Assembly (NCBI GenBank): GCA_009363875.1
Contig: CM018680.1
Coordinates: 75,581,811 to 75,645,810, forward strand
Direction of reading: 5' to 3'
DNA length: 64,000 nucleotides
Origin: Mikania micrantha
Taxonomy: Eukaryota; Streptophyta; Magnoliopsida; Asterales; Asteraceae
Shown: piece by piece, positions 31,908 through 44,945 of the stretch
Layout of the letters: the number at the start of each line of letters is the position of its first letter
Numbering within the stretch: position 1 is the stretch's first letter
The notes under the pieces: generated by a model
The model's database searches: none
Seen by the model: only the letters and a program-made list of their open reading frames with translations
Told to the model about the DNA's origin: nothing
Translations under genes and position numbers: made by a program

Positions 31908-34900
31908 TGTAACCCCCGTTATCCAAAAAATTAATTTAACGGTATTTGAACCGTTACCATTATTAAATTTTGGTCCCAGAAAATTTTTGACAATATTATA
32001 ACACCTATCAGGTGTTCTACATCTTTTTTTTTATGTTTAAAAGAACATAAGTTTAATTAACTGGTATTCTTACCATGTCCAACACATAAGTTTGAAATCT
32101 TATGCACAATTCATTTCAAACCCCAAAGTTGTTCGATCCTTGCATCCTTAACCGATCTCGTTCGCCTCCATTCTCGATTAAACTGAAAATGCACATTAAC
32201 ATTCACAATAAGTTCATAAGAACTAAGTGAGTCCACTATTATATCAAATCGGAAGCTTACGAGAGGTCGTAACATGTTTAAAATGCTTAAAACAGGTCAA
32301 AACACAAAATTCCAGAAGTTAACCTTCGTAGCCTACGACCCAACCATAGGCTACGGCCAGCAAGTTCTGGTTATCCGCTACGGCCATGGCATAGCCTACG
32401 GCGGTTTGCGCCCTTTTTACTCATTTTCTGCATTTTAACTCCTCCATTTATTATCCCGTTGATTTCCGACTTCTCGATGATCATATATCACCCGAGAACA
32501 TAAATCAAATGGGATTTCAATCACAATTGAACATTCCCCTGCAACTAAACATAATCATTATACATGATTCTATATAATCAATTTACAAAGGTTATTTGGT
32601 TTGACTTTCATAATTCAAACCAAATCCAACACCTCAATTGTATTTTCACATACTTTACCATCCTTTCATTTAAAAATCATATACATAATTGATTCATCAT
32701 TCTTAAAAATTCAATTCATTCATATCATAGGCAACTCACCTATTCACATTAACCATAACTTTGACTTTTTAAAGTCAACATCGTTCGACACATTCTCACA
32801 TATTGACCAATCCACACATATGTGGGTTCTCCTAATGCCTCACTAAGGAGGACTTACATGACAAACTCAATGTCATTCCAAGATGGTTTTACATGTCAAA
32901 CACAACGCCACTCCCTAGTGGTCTTACAGACAAATCCAAATCCACTCACAAGTGGTCTTACAAGATAAATCCAACGCCACTCACCAGAGGTCTTATATGA
33001 TAAATCCAACGCCACACACCAGTGGTCTTATATGATAAATCCAATACCACTCACCATTGGTCTTTCATGTTGAATCCAATGCCACTCACCAATGGTCTTA
33101 TATGATAAATCCAATGCCACTCACCAGTGGTCTTTCACGTTAAATCCAATGCCACTCACCAGTGGTCTTACATGTTAAATCCAATGCCACTCACCAGTGG
33201 TCTTATTTTAAATTCAATGCCACTCACCAGTGGTCTTACAATTTAAATTCAATGCCACTCACCAGTGGTCTTACAGATTTGCACACACAAAATGCCATAT
33301 GTCATGGTCTTAAATTTGCTTTAACACTATAGTGAATAGTTTCCAATTCCATGTGTCAATTACTATCAACATATAATGACACTATCACTAGTTATGAAAT
33401 CATATCATAACATTCACCAATTTCAACAAAACTCGTATTAATACGTCAAATATTTGATCCACACTATCTAAATACCACTCTATGTAGTCTTATATATATA
33501 CTTCCACCCAATATGGATCCTCACCACCTCATGTGTCAATTATCAATTAACATAAAAAGACACAATTCCAACTCTTGAAATCAACACATATCATTCTTCA
33601 AGTACTAGAAGACATCTATCAATATTCTACATTCAACACAAACATTACCACTTTAATATGACTTATGGTTGCATATTAAGTGAGTGGATTACTCACCTTG
33701 GCCCGTAGGAAAGCTAAACTTCATAACTCTTTCTCGGTTCTAGGGATTCCACTTTCCATTTCATCTCCTATACAATTTGTATATAAAACACACATTTAAC
33801 ATTCATGATTTATTTACAAATCATATTGTATGCAAGGACTCCAATTTCTACATTTGTATTGAAATCCTCATTTTTGTTCGTTTACGCTAATACTTGCACC
33901 ATCCATTTGCAAGTATTTTTGACACTTAGATCACACTATAACATAAATAACACAATCAATAAACCCATCATTTATTGTCTAAACCAAATGGGCTCTAAGG
34001 GTTATCTTTATTTTGTGTATAAAACTTTACTTTAAAAAAATGTACTTACAGCACAACAGCTGTTCGTGCTTGTTTTTGGCCACTGTAAAACCTGAATTGG
34101 TTCAACATGTTCAAAGATAAAATGTAGTTCACTCAAATACCTTTCCAACGATATAAAATACGCCTCAATCGGAGGTACTGTTGATTTTATATGAATTTTC
34201 TAAAATCAGTACAGCAACAAAAATATGTTCATTCAGCATGCTGAACTTTCTGCCTTCCTACAGAAATTGACTGTTTTGACTCTATTACAGCCCAAATCAG
34301 CTTCTAATGTTTAAATAAGAAACGTAGTAGACTTGAAGGTCTTTCCAGCCATATAAAGTATGCTTTCTAAATATTTTTCTATGATTTTATATGATTTTTC
34401 AAAAACAGTGCAGTAACCATTTTTATATCCAATCTGCACCTGATTTTAGTTTTCATTTAGGCATTTCAACAAACATGTTATGTTCATGATTTTACTAATT
34501 CATAATCGCTAACATTTGGTTACTTTCAACTATCCATTTTTCATTCATTATAATTTTTTTTTTTGCTAAAGATTAGTTTAGGTGCTGAACAAAAACATCA
34601 AAACCATGATTTATACAACCTTTACCCAACCAATCTCATTCATGTATTGAGTTTACATCAAACCCATATGCGAACCCAACCCATATGAAAAATTCAGCAC
34701 TTGTACATACAAATTATTCATTTTTAAGTTGTTTATTAAGCAATTTAAACATGGTTTCATGGTTTCTAAGACCCATCAACACCCAAATTTCGAATTTTGG
34801 ATAAACCCTAATAGTTCTCATCTCAAGAACTTTCAATAACATCAAAAGAGGAATCTAAAATCACTTACAAGTTGTTAGTAATCACTAAGGATAGTGATTA

Positions 34901-35264
34901 AGCCTTCAATCTCAGATTTTGAACAAGAACTCAACATAATTAGAAGCTAGGGCTTGAAATTATTCCATTTCTCCCTTGATTTCTTCTCTGGTCGAACACA
35001 CACACACATACGCATGAACTATCTGGATTTTGACCAAGTATATAGTCATATCCTCTTTAAATCAACTTTGCCTAATTGGCAATTTCAGCCCCTCAAACTT
35101 CTAAACTAGTTAACTCACTTAACCATCCTAATCAAGTTCGTTACTAGTCAACTATAATACCCCAATTGTTGTTATATCATAATCACAACATAACTTAATA
35201 TATTATAACATATGTTTCTTTTGAATAAAGAAACACACACGTTAATTGAAAATTGGTCGTTACA
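31908..35264 (-). repeat. 3.36-kb gypsy-type LTR (minus strand) with internal minisatellite
   Basis: Bounded by tgtaacccccg (left) and ggtcgttaca (right), the inverted TG...CA pair, next to a primer site. No ORF of note. It contains a 35-38 bp minisatellite (about 32834-33276) and a CpG-rich cluster of cctacg/ctacgg words at about 32326-32410, the latter recalling the paired inverted repeats in the LTR at 10260. The partner 3' LTR and the coding region are not in the window. Confidence 0.7.
32834..33276. repeat. Minisatellite, about 13 units of 35-38 bp
   Basis: Units of the form gccactcaccagtggtctta plus about 16 variable bases. The last five units are nearly identical in the core; the first four are diverged. 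Each core contains an inverted repeat CCACT...AGTGG. This is a tandem repeat inside an LTR, not a CRISPR array: spacers are near-identical, and the host is eukaryotic. Confidence 0.88.
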
Positions 35265-35931
35265 CCCAACAACCCTCTCTCTATCCTCACCATCGGCCCT
35301 TTCTCTCTCTACACTCTCTCTAGAAACCCACACCATATCTCTCTCATTTCTCAACCAAATCGAGTGTTTTTGGTGTCTAAACGACCACCAAATCATGTAG
35401 ATCATAGAAGTACAAAGCATCTGAGTTTTTGTTCAACAAATTCGAGGTAACAACCCATCTTTGTTGCGATTTTAGGGTTTTGAAAACCCTATTTCGAACC
35501 CACCGTTTGGCCGGCTAAAACTATGTCAAACCCTAGGGAAACCACACTAAAACCATTGAGAATGTGTTAGGAACAAGTGGTAACCTAAATCCTGGTCGAT
35601 TTACTTGAACTCCATGGCTGCACTCTCTCGAGGGTCGACCGGCCGAATGGCCTAACCCAGCTCCCCGAATGAAGAAGCCGAAGCAGCCTCCTTCGGCCAT
35701 GCTCATTCGCCGAATGGCCAAGGTCTTTCTTAGGCCATGCTCATTCGCCCATTCTGTTTCGTCCTAGACCCCATTCGTTCGGCTTAATTCCATTCGCTGG
35801 AACCCTTCATTCGATCGGCTCTTTCCCCCTTCGGCCCAGCTCCCACTCGGCCAACCCTCATTCGGCCGAACACTTATTCGACCAATACCATTCGTGGACA
35901 TCATTCAATCGGCCAAGAGCTGCTGATTACA
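35265..35931 (+). repeat. Fragment of another LTR element with repeated 'cattcg' words
   Basis: Starts with CT-rich sequence (ccctctctctatcc) typical of LTR leader regions. From about 35620 to 35920 it contains over ten cattcg or gaatgg words in both orientations, such as ggccgaatggcc. A solo LTR is inserted at 35932; the sequence probably continues at 37890. No ORF. Confidence 0.5.
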
Positions 35932-37042
35932 TGTCACACCCCGAGCTCTCGGCGACCCGGGCGCTGCGACCCGAATTGGTTTCATAGATTATACAGTCTC
36001 GGTCAGAGTTTATTATTCATTTTAATATGTTTCAGCGGAAGCGTTGTTTCATAAATTCATAATTTTATAAATAATTCACATGCGTGAATGTGAAAACTGT
36101 TTTTCATGATTTATAAAAAGTTCATACGCATAAGTATGAAAACTTCACTGTCACTTTTTATAATATAACTTTTCATAAATAACTTTTCAGGATTTCACAA
36201 AAGTTCATACATATAAGTATCAAAGTATGAATATCATCATTTCATATTATAATAAACCAGCTTTTCACAAACACATATTATACATCATTTTATAATATCT
36301 GGTTTATACAAGACTTGGAGGCATAGCTCCAGTAGCTCCATGGTCCTACCACAAGATTTTATTCAAGGCATCATAGGCCAAGAATCTCTAATCTTGTTTC
36401 TGATTTGTCATTCATTATTACCTGAAAAGTTTTTGAAAATAAAACGTCAACATAATGTTGGTGAATACAAATAACAGACTCGATATGTAAGCATAGCATA
36501 TTCGGTCCTTTAACCATAATTAATAATGGCAATACTACACATTTAGCAGGTTATTTCACTGATCGATACAACCACTGCATACCCTGGCTTGTACTGTCAC
36601 TGGTTAGGAACAACAGCGGAGTGCGTCTTACAATTGTTCCCTCCAGCCCACAGCCCGTCACTGGTTAGGTTGCCTGCGGAGTGCGTCTTACGTATAACCT
36701 TCCAGCCCACGTTACCAGCCACGTATGGGAATTTCACCCATAGCGGATACAATTTGCAAACCGTACGTATACTAATGGTCTAAATACTGGTCTAATAGTA
36801 TCCCTTTATGCGTCAAAGTTAAACATACATGCTAATAAAAATTCATTTATAATTTAAAAACAAGTTAGATGTATTCACCTGTATTTTTGGTTGACTGAGT
36901 GACAGCTTAAACTTCTGGATATAAATTTGGACAGCGTTTCTGCTTAATCTATTCTTAAAATTATTCTGCAAGTAAGATTTCTTTATTTATTATTATTATT
37001 ATTATTATTAATATTATTAATATTACTCTTATTATTACGATT

Positions 37043-37087
<45 letters not shown>

Positions 37088-37884
37088 GTAGTAGTAGTAC
37101 TATTACTATGATGATCAATATTATTATTATTTTAAGTAAACTAAAATTTTTAATATATACATAGGGTCGGATCTTAACCTAAACCCTATAAGTTAATATT
37201 TTAATAAAACTTTAAATTTATGAGTTTAACTAAAATTAGATAATATACCTAAACGAATCAACTCCTTAGTCTTGACTTGTATTTTGATCAGCACCTAGCA
37301 TCCAGATCTTTTATTTTCTTCTCAAATGTGTTTGTGATTTTTAATTGCCGTGAATATGGAAAGTATTTATAGTGAGTTAAAACTTGGGACGAAAGAAATT
37401 TAGGGGTATAGATTATATACGTGGAGTTTATTTGATTGAGTGAATCATCCTTATTTCATTTTGATTTCTAAAATTGTTACACGTAGCTTCTCATAAGTAA
37501 TATTTCAATTTCAATTGAAAGGTTAAGTTTATATTATTTTATTATTATAATTAATTTAGCTCAAATTTTGTTTTTCGCTTATAACTTTTAAATTATAATG
37601 TTTTATAAAATTCTAAAAATACTGTTAGGACCAGCTCATTTTTCTCTACGTTTTGACCTAAGTTTCGTTAAAAACGGAGAAAGTTTAATTATAATATATT
37701 TTATTAATTTTGAGCGGTCTCCTATAACATTAACTGACCGAATAAGTGTGTCAAAAATTTTTAATAATCATTTTACTCGTTACTTACTAGTATGTAAGTG
37801 TCACATATGTGTATATAATAACTAGATAATTAAATTTATAATATTGAACAATATATTTTATAAAAATAAATAGCATGTGTTACA
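35932..37884 (-). repeat. Solo LTR of gypsy family 2, with TTACA target duplication
   Basis: Starts tgtcacaccccgagctc and ends gtgttaca; no primer site or internal sequence at either end. It is the reverse complement of the LTR at 56868-58395 over most of its length (shared tail around ccgaattggtttcat, the gcggagtgcgtcttac block and the ttacctgaaaag block). Flanked by ttaca at 35927-35931 and 37885-37889, a 5-bp duplication as expected for LTR elements, although the LTR itself ends in TTACA. I infer LTR-LTR recombination left a solo LTR. It is longer than its relative partly because of an ATT microsatellite. Confidence 0.78.
36982..37133. repeat. (ATT)n microsatellite in the solo LTR
   Basis: About 150 bp of mostly ATT repeats with interruptions and a short TAG run near 37087. 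The related LTR at 56868 has no such expansion, so it grew after the copies diverged. Confidence 0.85.
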
Positions 37885-37889
37885 TTACA

Positions 37890-40438
37890 TGGGGTGGTGT
37901 ACACGATCGTTGGATGGGCATGCATGGGACCAAAGGTGTGTGTGTGCATGAGTTTTTAGGGTTTTCTTGACAAGAAACTAACTTAATTTCACTAAACAAA
38001 GGGTTACAAATCAAATGTTGAACATAGAGTTTGTCTATCAAATGGGGTTGGAGTTAAACAAAGAATTATGCAACAACATTAAAGATCTTAGCGATTTCAA
38101 ACACAAAGCATAAAATGCGAAGGATCAAAGAATCTAACTAAGTGTAAATGTTAGTTGTTAACATCCAATACTTAGTTAAGGCTATGCTATATACAACTAA
38201 GTTAGATGGTTCCGTTGAACCTTCTAATCTAAGTAGTATACACACGAACGAACTAAGAAACAAAGGAAGCTAAAACTCAATCTCGGGCTTAGGGTTAATC
38301 TAATGGGATTAACTTAAAGTCTAACAATTTAAGCTATGATTTTCTTAAAATACTTTATGGTTTTATTAAATGAAATTGATAATAAACCCTCTTCAAATTA
38401 ATTAAATGATTTCTAACTTAAGATTTATTTAACACAGATTACTTTACAAATACCTAATCAAAGTCTTATGGGTTTAAGGGTTCTCAATGATGGATAATAC
38501 CTTAGACTAATTAGAGGAAGTCTTAGAAAACACCTTAGTGACATAGTACACTTAGTTGCACACCGAGACCAAAACCCTAGTTTGCGACTATTATAACGAC
38601 TTATAGTATTCGAATCTCTTAAAACAACTCAGGTGTTGAAGATACTTAAGCTACAATCAACGAGCGCGCATTATCTGTGGTAACTTATACTTAGCAACAC
38701 AGGTGAGTTCATTGTCCCTTTTCAAACTATTTTGAATTTTACTTCGGGACTGAGAAGCATGTTATACATTTTAAACAAGTGCTTAAATGTATCATAAATG
38801 CTTTTATAATTATTCATAATGCTAAGTGCTAATGCTTTATACTAATGCTAAATGCTAATGCTACATACTAAAGCTAGATGCTAATGCTAAGTGCTAATGC
38901 TTTATACTAATGCTAAATGCTAATGCTAATGCTACATACTAAAGTTAGATGCTAATGCTAAGTGCTAATGCTTTATACTGATGCTAAATGCTAATGCTAA
39001 GTGCTAATACTAGATGCTAATGATACATGCTAAGACTACATGCTAAGGCTACTTACTTTTAAACTAGTTTGCTTAAAACACCGAGTGCTTTTCAGATGCA
39101 AAGACTAACAGGTTAAAATGCTTTTATAAACTAACTTAGAAAGCTTGAATGCTCAAACTCAGAAAGACTGATATACTTGATATGCTTGCAATGCTAGAAT
39201 GCTCGAAGTGCTAGAAATGCTCAGAATGCTTTAAACTATGTATGCTTATTATGCTTGACATGCTAAAACAACGGTTTGGCCTCTCAGTGCTTGCCCTACC
39301 GGTTGTGAAGCAAGTACTTGTGCACAAGATACGTAAATTCTATGCTATATGAATGCTATAAACTTGTATGCTAAAGCTAACGGCTATGGTAGATTATACT
39401 GATTTGGCCTCTCAGTGCTTGCCATAGGGTGTTCTCCATAGTCGGACTTGAAGGAACAGACCGTCGGCCTCTCAGTGCTTGCCATAGGGTGACCTTGATA
39501 GTCAGGACTTGGGGAAAACAGGCTGTTGGCCTCTCAGTGCTTGCCATACAGTGATTCCTCATCGTCCTCTCATGGTTGTGATATGTGACTAGGATGATTC
39601 TGGTTTTCTTTATTTGACTTCGTGTCATCTTAGAAATCCTTTATCAACACCCCGAAGTTGCTAATCACATCTAGTTTCGATATGGATTGATAATGGATTC
39701 CTTAGGGCGTCCAGTTGTCCATAAAGGTAACTCTCAAAGCTAGACTTGCTGATGCTATTGTGTGCATGCTGAAAACTTATAAACAGAATGCTAAAGCTAT
39801 GATGGGAATGGGATTGGATGGTAGGTAAAATGCTTAATTATCATTAACAACAATGTCATATGTGATTTAGTATGTGGTGGGATGGCGTTTGGGCGGGTTG
39901 TAGGCTCGACCCTTTCGTATGCCCTATATATAAACATACCGAATTGGATATTACAGGTGATGTTAATGAGGTTAAGGTTGTACCGAAAAGGTTTGCTAAA
40001 GCTATTTTCAAATGCTAAAACTATATGAACTCACCAACCATTGTTTTGACCTTGTTTTCTTACATGCTTTCTCAGGTGACGTACATGATTAAGCTAAGAC
40101 TCATGAATACATACTAGGATGCCCAGTTAGAGGACCTAGTAGATTTTTGGAAAGCACATATTTTGTTTAATGATGCGAGTCACTTTTGATATCTTGTACC
40201 GTTACAAGATAGTAAACATTTGATTCTTTTGATAGGTTTACTCAGTTAAATTATCAAACATTAACAGTTGTAATTTAACTTTGTAATCCTAGTTAATACT
40301 ATATTGTGCTTTAGTTATTCTCAGTGTTGATGCTATGTAAACAATCTGATCATCACGATTATCACTCACGATATCGCGCCCCGAGAACCTTTCGCCCGAC
40401 GGGAAAGTCGATCCGTCCTGCCGGCTCGGGGTGTGACA
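37890..40438 (+). repeat. LTR of a third gypsy-like family (plus strand, no internal region)
   Basis: Ends ccggctcggggtgtgaca at about 40438 with no primer site after it, so it is a solo or truncated LTR. It contains a gctaatgctaaatgctaatg-type tandem repeat (about 38813-39050), a second tandem repeat with ggcctctcagtgcttgcc at 39278, 39406, 39466 and 39528, a donor-like cacag/gtgagt at 38703 and an acceptor/donor pair ctttctcag/gtgac at 40076. The start is not found; it probably begins left of the inserted solo LTR. Confidence 0.6.
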
Positions 40439-40781
40439 TCAAAACTGAAACTTTATAACCATAGTTAGTGCAATATAAACCATGGTTGTTTTAACATTTG
40501 TAATTAGATATTGAAGAACGATCATTTCCTTTTGCAATATACAGAAAGTCCATATCTAGAAGCAACATATGTTCATATCATACATGCGTACAGATTTACA
40601 TGTATATTCTTTTAAATGTTCTTGATTTTTGTTTGAGCATTGATCAATTGGGCCATCAACGTCGGTGGAATGGTTCTATCTAACGTTATTGGTATGGAGG
40701 AAAAATGTGAGAAATAACATTCTAAAGATTGGAGAAAGCATTGGTGAGGCAAGTGAGGGCAGTGTTGAGGATGGTGTTGAT
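40439..40781. other. Intergenic DNA, no gene seen
   Basis: No ORF or repeat structure I can support. Confidence 0.55.
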
Positions 40782-40789
40782 TGTTGAGT

Positions 40790-41137
40790 CAGAGCCGGCT
40801 GTCTTCGATAAAAAACTAGGCAATGGCCTAGGGCCTCATATTTTTTGCGGTCCAAGAAAGCCAAAACCCAGAAAGCTCAAACCGTAAATATAAACCGTTA
40901 ACAACGGTTTGGTTTGGTTTTATTTTTAAATGCTCGGTTTTGGTTTTAGTTAATCATAAACTGTTATTTACGGTTTCACCTAAAAACTGAACCACAAATA
41001 CCGCTATGGGTCGCTTAAGCTTACAAGGGAACAAATGAATCAAATATACGTAGGGAAAGAATGTAAGATCTTGAATGGATGAAGGGCCCCAAATTTTAAT
41101 GTTGCATAGGGCCCTCAAATTAGTTGATCCGGCCTTG
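40790..41137. mobile_element. hAT-type MITE with 8-bp target duplication
   Basis: Ends are cagagccggc and the inverse of caaggccgga, variants of the common plant hAT terminus cagggccgg. A perfect 8-bp repeat tgttgagt flanks it at 40782-40789 and 41138-41145. The centre (about 40860-41000) has aaccgt words and may be a second nested repeat. No transposase. Confidence 0.8.
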
Positions 41138-41248
41138 TGTTGAGTCCAGTGAAGGGGGTGGTCAAGGTGGCGACCTGACATCTTAATTCTAAATAACACG
41201 CGATAAAAAGAAAGAAATCCATTAAAATAAGTCATGTTAGCACCTAAC

Positions 41249-42228
41249 CAATGTTCTGAAAACCGGACTGGACCGGCCGGCCGAATCGGGAACCGGGAGG
41301 TCGACCGGCAAAAAAACATGTGAACCGCCCTCAAGGAAACCAGCCAGTTGAGCCGGTTCATCGGTCGTACCTGAAACCGGTTCACTGGCCGTACCGGATT
41401 TCAATTTTTTTTAACTAAAATTCAAGTAATTAAACATTAAAATCAAACCTTGTATTTTTTTAACATGATTATGTTTGTTTGAACATTTATTACGTTGATT
41501 TTAGGGCTGACAATTTTACACACGAACACGTTAAACACGACACGACACGACTTTAACATGTTTCGTATTTACAACATGTCGACACGTTAAAACCTATTTA
41601 TTTTTCGTATCTAAACAGGTAAAACCCGCTAACACCCGTTAAGACCTGTTAAGATCCGTTAATACATATTAAGATCCATTAAAACCTGTTAAGATATGTT
41701 AAGACATGTTAAGACATGTTAAGACCTGTTTAAAATTTAAAATTTATAATGAATAATATAATAAAATATGTGGGTAACTAATTAATTTCAAAAAAATTCT
41801 AATTGTCTAACCCTAGTTATTTAACAGGTTTCTTAATAGGTTCTTTAACGGGTTTTAACAGGTCATTTACAGTGTTAAATGTTAACAGGTTCCTTAACAG
41901 GTCATTTCGTGTTTACGTGTTTTTAACGGGTCGTGTTCGTGTTTGAACAAACAGACACGATAAGAATTCGTATCTAACCAATTCGTGTTTCATGTCTTAA
42001 CGTATCGTGTATTAACGAGTCGTGTCTGACCCGTTATGACAACCCTAGTTATTTTAACATTTATTATGTTTGTTTGAACATTAATTTGTTTGTTTAAATA
42101 TGTTTATATTTTTTTTTGAAATTTTTATATATTTATTATATCATCCGGTTCTTGAATCTGGTACAATCAGTCTGACTAGTAGCAGTAAGGCGCTTGGTTC
42201 GACGTACGATACGGTTTTGAAAACATTG
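41249..42228. mobile_element. hAT-type MITE, sister of 27049, with a nested repeat
   Basis: Ends caatgttctgaaaaccgg and the inverse of caatgttttcaaaaccgt. Flanked by a perfect 8-bp repeat cacctaac at 41241-41248 and 42229-42236. It shares ends and ccgg-rich flanks with 27049-27603. Inside, about 41503-42047 is a block of acgacacg and gttaagacc words bounded by agggctgacaa and ttgtca-type inverted ends, best read as another element inserted in the first. Non-coding. Confidence 0.85.
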
Positions 42229-42236
42229 CACCTAAC

Positions 42237-44154
42237 ATCCAAATTCTCTTTGTTTGATTGTGGCCTTTAGCCCAAAATATGTTATTGGGCTTGTCTTGGA
42301 CTTGTTTGTTGGCCCGTTGAGTCCAATGACACATGTGAGATGAGAACTCTTATTTTCAATTTTTTTTTTTTTTTTGCCATGTGTAGTGGGGCGTTATCCC
42401 CTTCCACATCAACTTTTGGCATGAACACCGTCCCCTGGACGTTATAGGGGCATGATATGAGCTTTAGTGAGTGTCATAGCATGCAAAGGGGCAAGAGAAA
42501 GAGATTTTGATTATTTTGATTTTATCCACCAACCACTGTACAACGAGTCACCTTCACTTTTTAGATTAACCACATATTCACACAAACACTATTACACATA
42601 GGTGTGCAAAGTCGTTTATTGGGTCGGTTATGATCTTTATTGCCTCTTTCTTACCCATAACCATAATTATAAGTATAACTAATTAGTCGGTTATGTTAAG
42701 GTCGTTTAACTTTTGATTATGGGTTGGTTTGAGTTAATTGATTTCAATTCATTTGAGCAAACAAACACACGGTTAGAAATAAAAGAAAAGTAGAAAACAA
42801 ACACACAATTAGAAATAAAAGAAAGCAAACCCATGTTAGGGTGTAACCCGTTTGTTCTATTTACAAACACACATAACCTTAACCATAATCATTAGTTTGA
42901 TGTGGATAATGTTCGGCTACGAGACACCTTAACCACAATAATAATTGATTTAACGTTAACTGTAACCATAATAGTCTGCTAATTTCAGTTATCTATTATT
43001 TCAGTTCAATGACATTCTAGTTATCGCTTATCAGTCAATTTCATTTAACGGTTAAAGTTTACTCATCACTTATCATATATCTTTATCACTATCACTTGAC
43101 TGGTTGTGTGACATCTATGTGAGAGCACTATTCTATAACTAGTTAACAGACAACCACTAACTAAACGTTGTCTAACACATGTATAAAACATAAAATCAAT
43201 CTCTGCACTAAACGAATTTGTATAGTATCATAAACACATTTAAACCGTCATTTTAAGGATTTAAGCAAAAAAAAATATAATTATATGTATTCGGCAACTG
43301 ATATTAACGAAGCAACCTTGTATTATCATTATTTGTTAAATCCAACTATACATAAACCAGCTTGTTTTTATCAAACGGAAAATGTGTATTTTACAAGTAA
43401 ACCTTATGTTTTTAATTGTTAACTAAAAAGAACCATAAGCATTTAAAATTAAAACAACTACAAACATCACGGAATCATTATCATCATCATCAATTCATCG
43501 TTTAAAAATCAAATCAATACGAATTTGATTTGAACAAATATCGGGCCTCAGTTCAATCGAATTTGAACAAAGATGAATAAGGGTTCATACGATTAAATCT
43601 AATTATTGATGAATTTATATTTTGTAGAGGGGGTATGACAAGTAAGAAAGGGATATGTTTAGTAGAATTTAAGGTGGAAATAATGTTTGGTACATTTTGG
43701 TTGTGTTGTAATGTCCGAATGATTGATTTTGACAAATTTATATTTAATACCTAGAGGAGGGGGTATAACAAGTCAGAATGAGTGGTATATTTAGCCTGAC
43801 CATACTTTTTAAATACATTTACATAAATAAAATTAGCTCAAATTACGCATGTTATTTGAAAATTTTTTTTGTCCAGATATCAAACCCATCCAATATGGAA
43901 TGTTTTTCAACAAGATAACAAATCAAAATTATAAACATTATATTTACTGTAATTGTTTATATACGATATTGTTTTTAACTCATGTAATTAGCCTTATTAT
44001 ATAATATCTTAGAATTTTTTATATGTTAGCAAATGATTGTTATCTAATAAGTTGTTTTAAATTAATCTTTCTTTTTTTGAATATAAACTTAAGACTTTTT
44101 TTTAAGACAATTTCTTTATCAAGTCTCCAAATCATGATGTAATCATTTTTTTAA
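42237..44154. other. Intergenic DNA with minor repeats, no gene seen
   Basis: A T-rich run lies at about 42361-42375. About 42600-43100 has gttaac/ggttat-style degenerate repeat words. About 43615-43660 and 43755-43800 share agggggtat(a/g)acaagt(a/c)ag, a partial duplication. No credible gene. Confidence 0.55.
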
Positions 44155-44530
44155 CAACTAATTTGGATTACTGATGGATCACTAGAGCATCATCCTACTA
44201 CCAGTGGCGGAGCTTGAGTGTATTGTAAGGAAGGGCTGGAAATTTATAGAACCTAGAAGGCCAGAATATATGTTAACTTTTTGAAGCGAGGGAGACAGAA
44301 CCAATATTTTTAACTAAAAATTAACATTTGAAAAATTAACACTAAGGACGGAAAAAGAGGGGGTGCGGTCGACCCCCTTGCCCTAATAAAGCTACACCCT
44401 TGCCTACTACCAGCGGTAACATTCGATCATATCCACCACCAACTACCAGTACTTAAGGTGAAACTCAATACTTTGAGAAAATTCTCTTGTGAAATTCGAA
44501 CCTGGGATCTTATGAATCCTGATAAGTCAT
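44155..44530. repeat. Dispersed repeat F interrupted by a small hAT-like insertion
   Basis: The outer sequence resembles 7150-7320. It is interrupted between two copies of cctactaccag (44194-44204 and 44403-44413). The insert of about 200 bp begins gtggcggagcttgag, a start seen in many small plant hAT-like elements. Part of the 11-bp repeat may belong to the element, so the true target duplication is about 8-9 bp. No ORF. Confidence 0.6.
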
Positions 44531-44849
44531 AGATAAAGATCAAAAATTCATTTCCATCAATCCCGAATAATGTAAATGGAAATGTAATAAATGGCATTAC
44601 TTAACTTATTATTCTTAAAAATATTTTATATTTCAAGTTCATGGGGAGCCAACCCAATTACTACGTACGTACTACTCTTAGACTATTGGGTGTGCCAAGT
44701 TACCCACTCACTCCACGTATGCGTCACGTAGGCGCCACATAAGTACTCACCACAACCACTCACCCTACCATTTTGGTGGAAATGCCCCATTACCCACTCA
44801 CTCCACGTCATCATTCCTTTTTAAATTAAATTGAAATATAATTTAATAA

Positions 44850-44945
44850 AAACAAATTACAAATTAATAAAAAAAATTACAAACTAATAAAAAAAATACA
44901 AACTAATAAAAAAAATTACAAATTAATAAAAAAAATACAAATTAA
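44850..44945. repeat. Tandem repeat in the 3' end of the Harbinger ORF
   Basis: About five units of aaattacaaa(t/c)taataaaaa, ending at the stop codon of the Myb-like ORF. On the minus strand this gives T-rich sequence just after the reading frame. Confidence 0.7.

Noticed and set aside
32834..33276. CRISPR-like array
   Set aside because: Spacers are short and near-identical between units and the host is a plant; it is a minisatellite inside an LTR.
36589..36783. 64-codon frame in the solo LTR
   Set aside because: It comes from an internal tandem duplication of the LTR (cactggttagg and gcggagtgcgtcttac units) and is not kept in the sister LTR.
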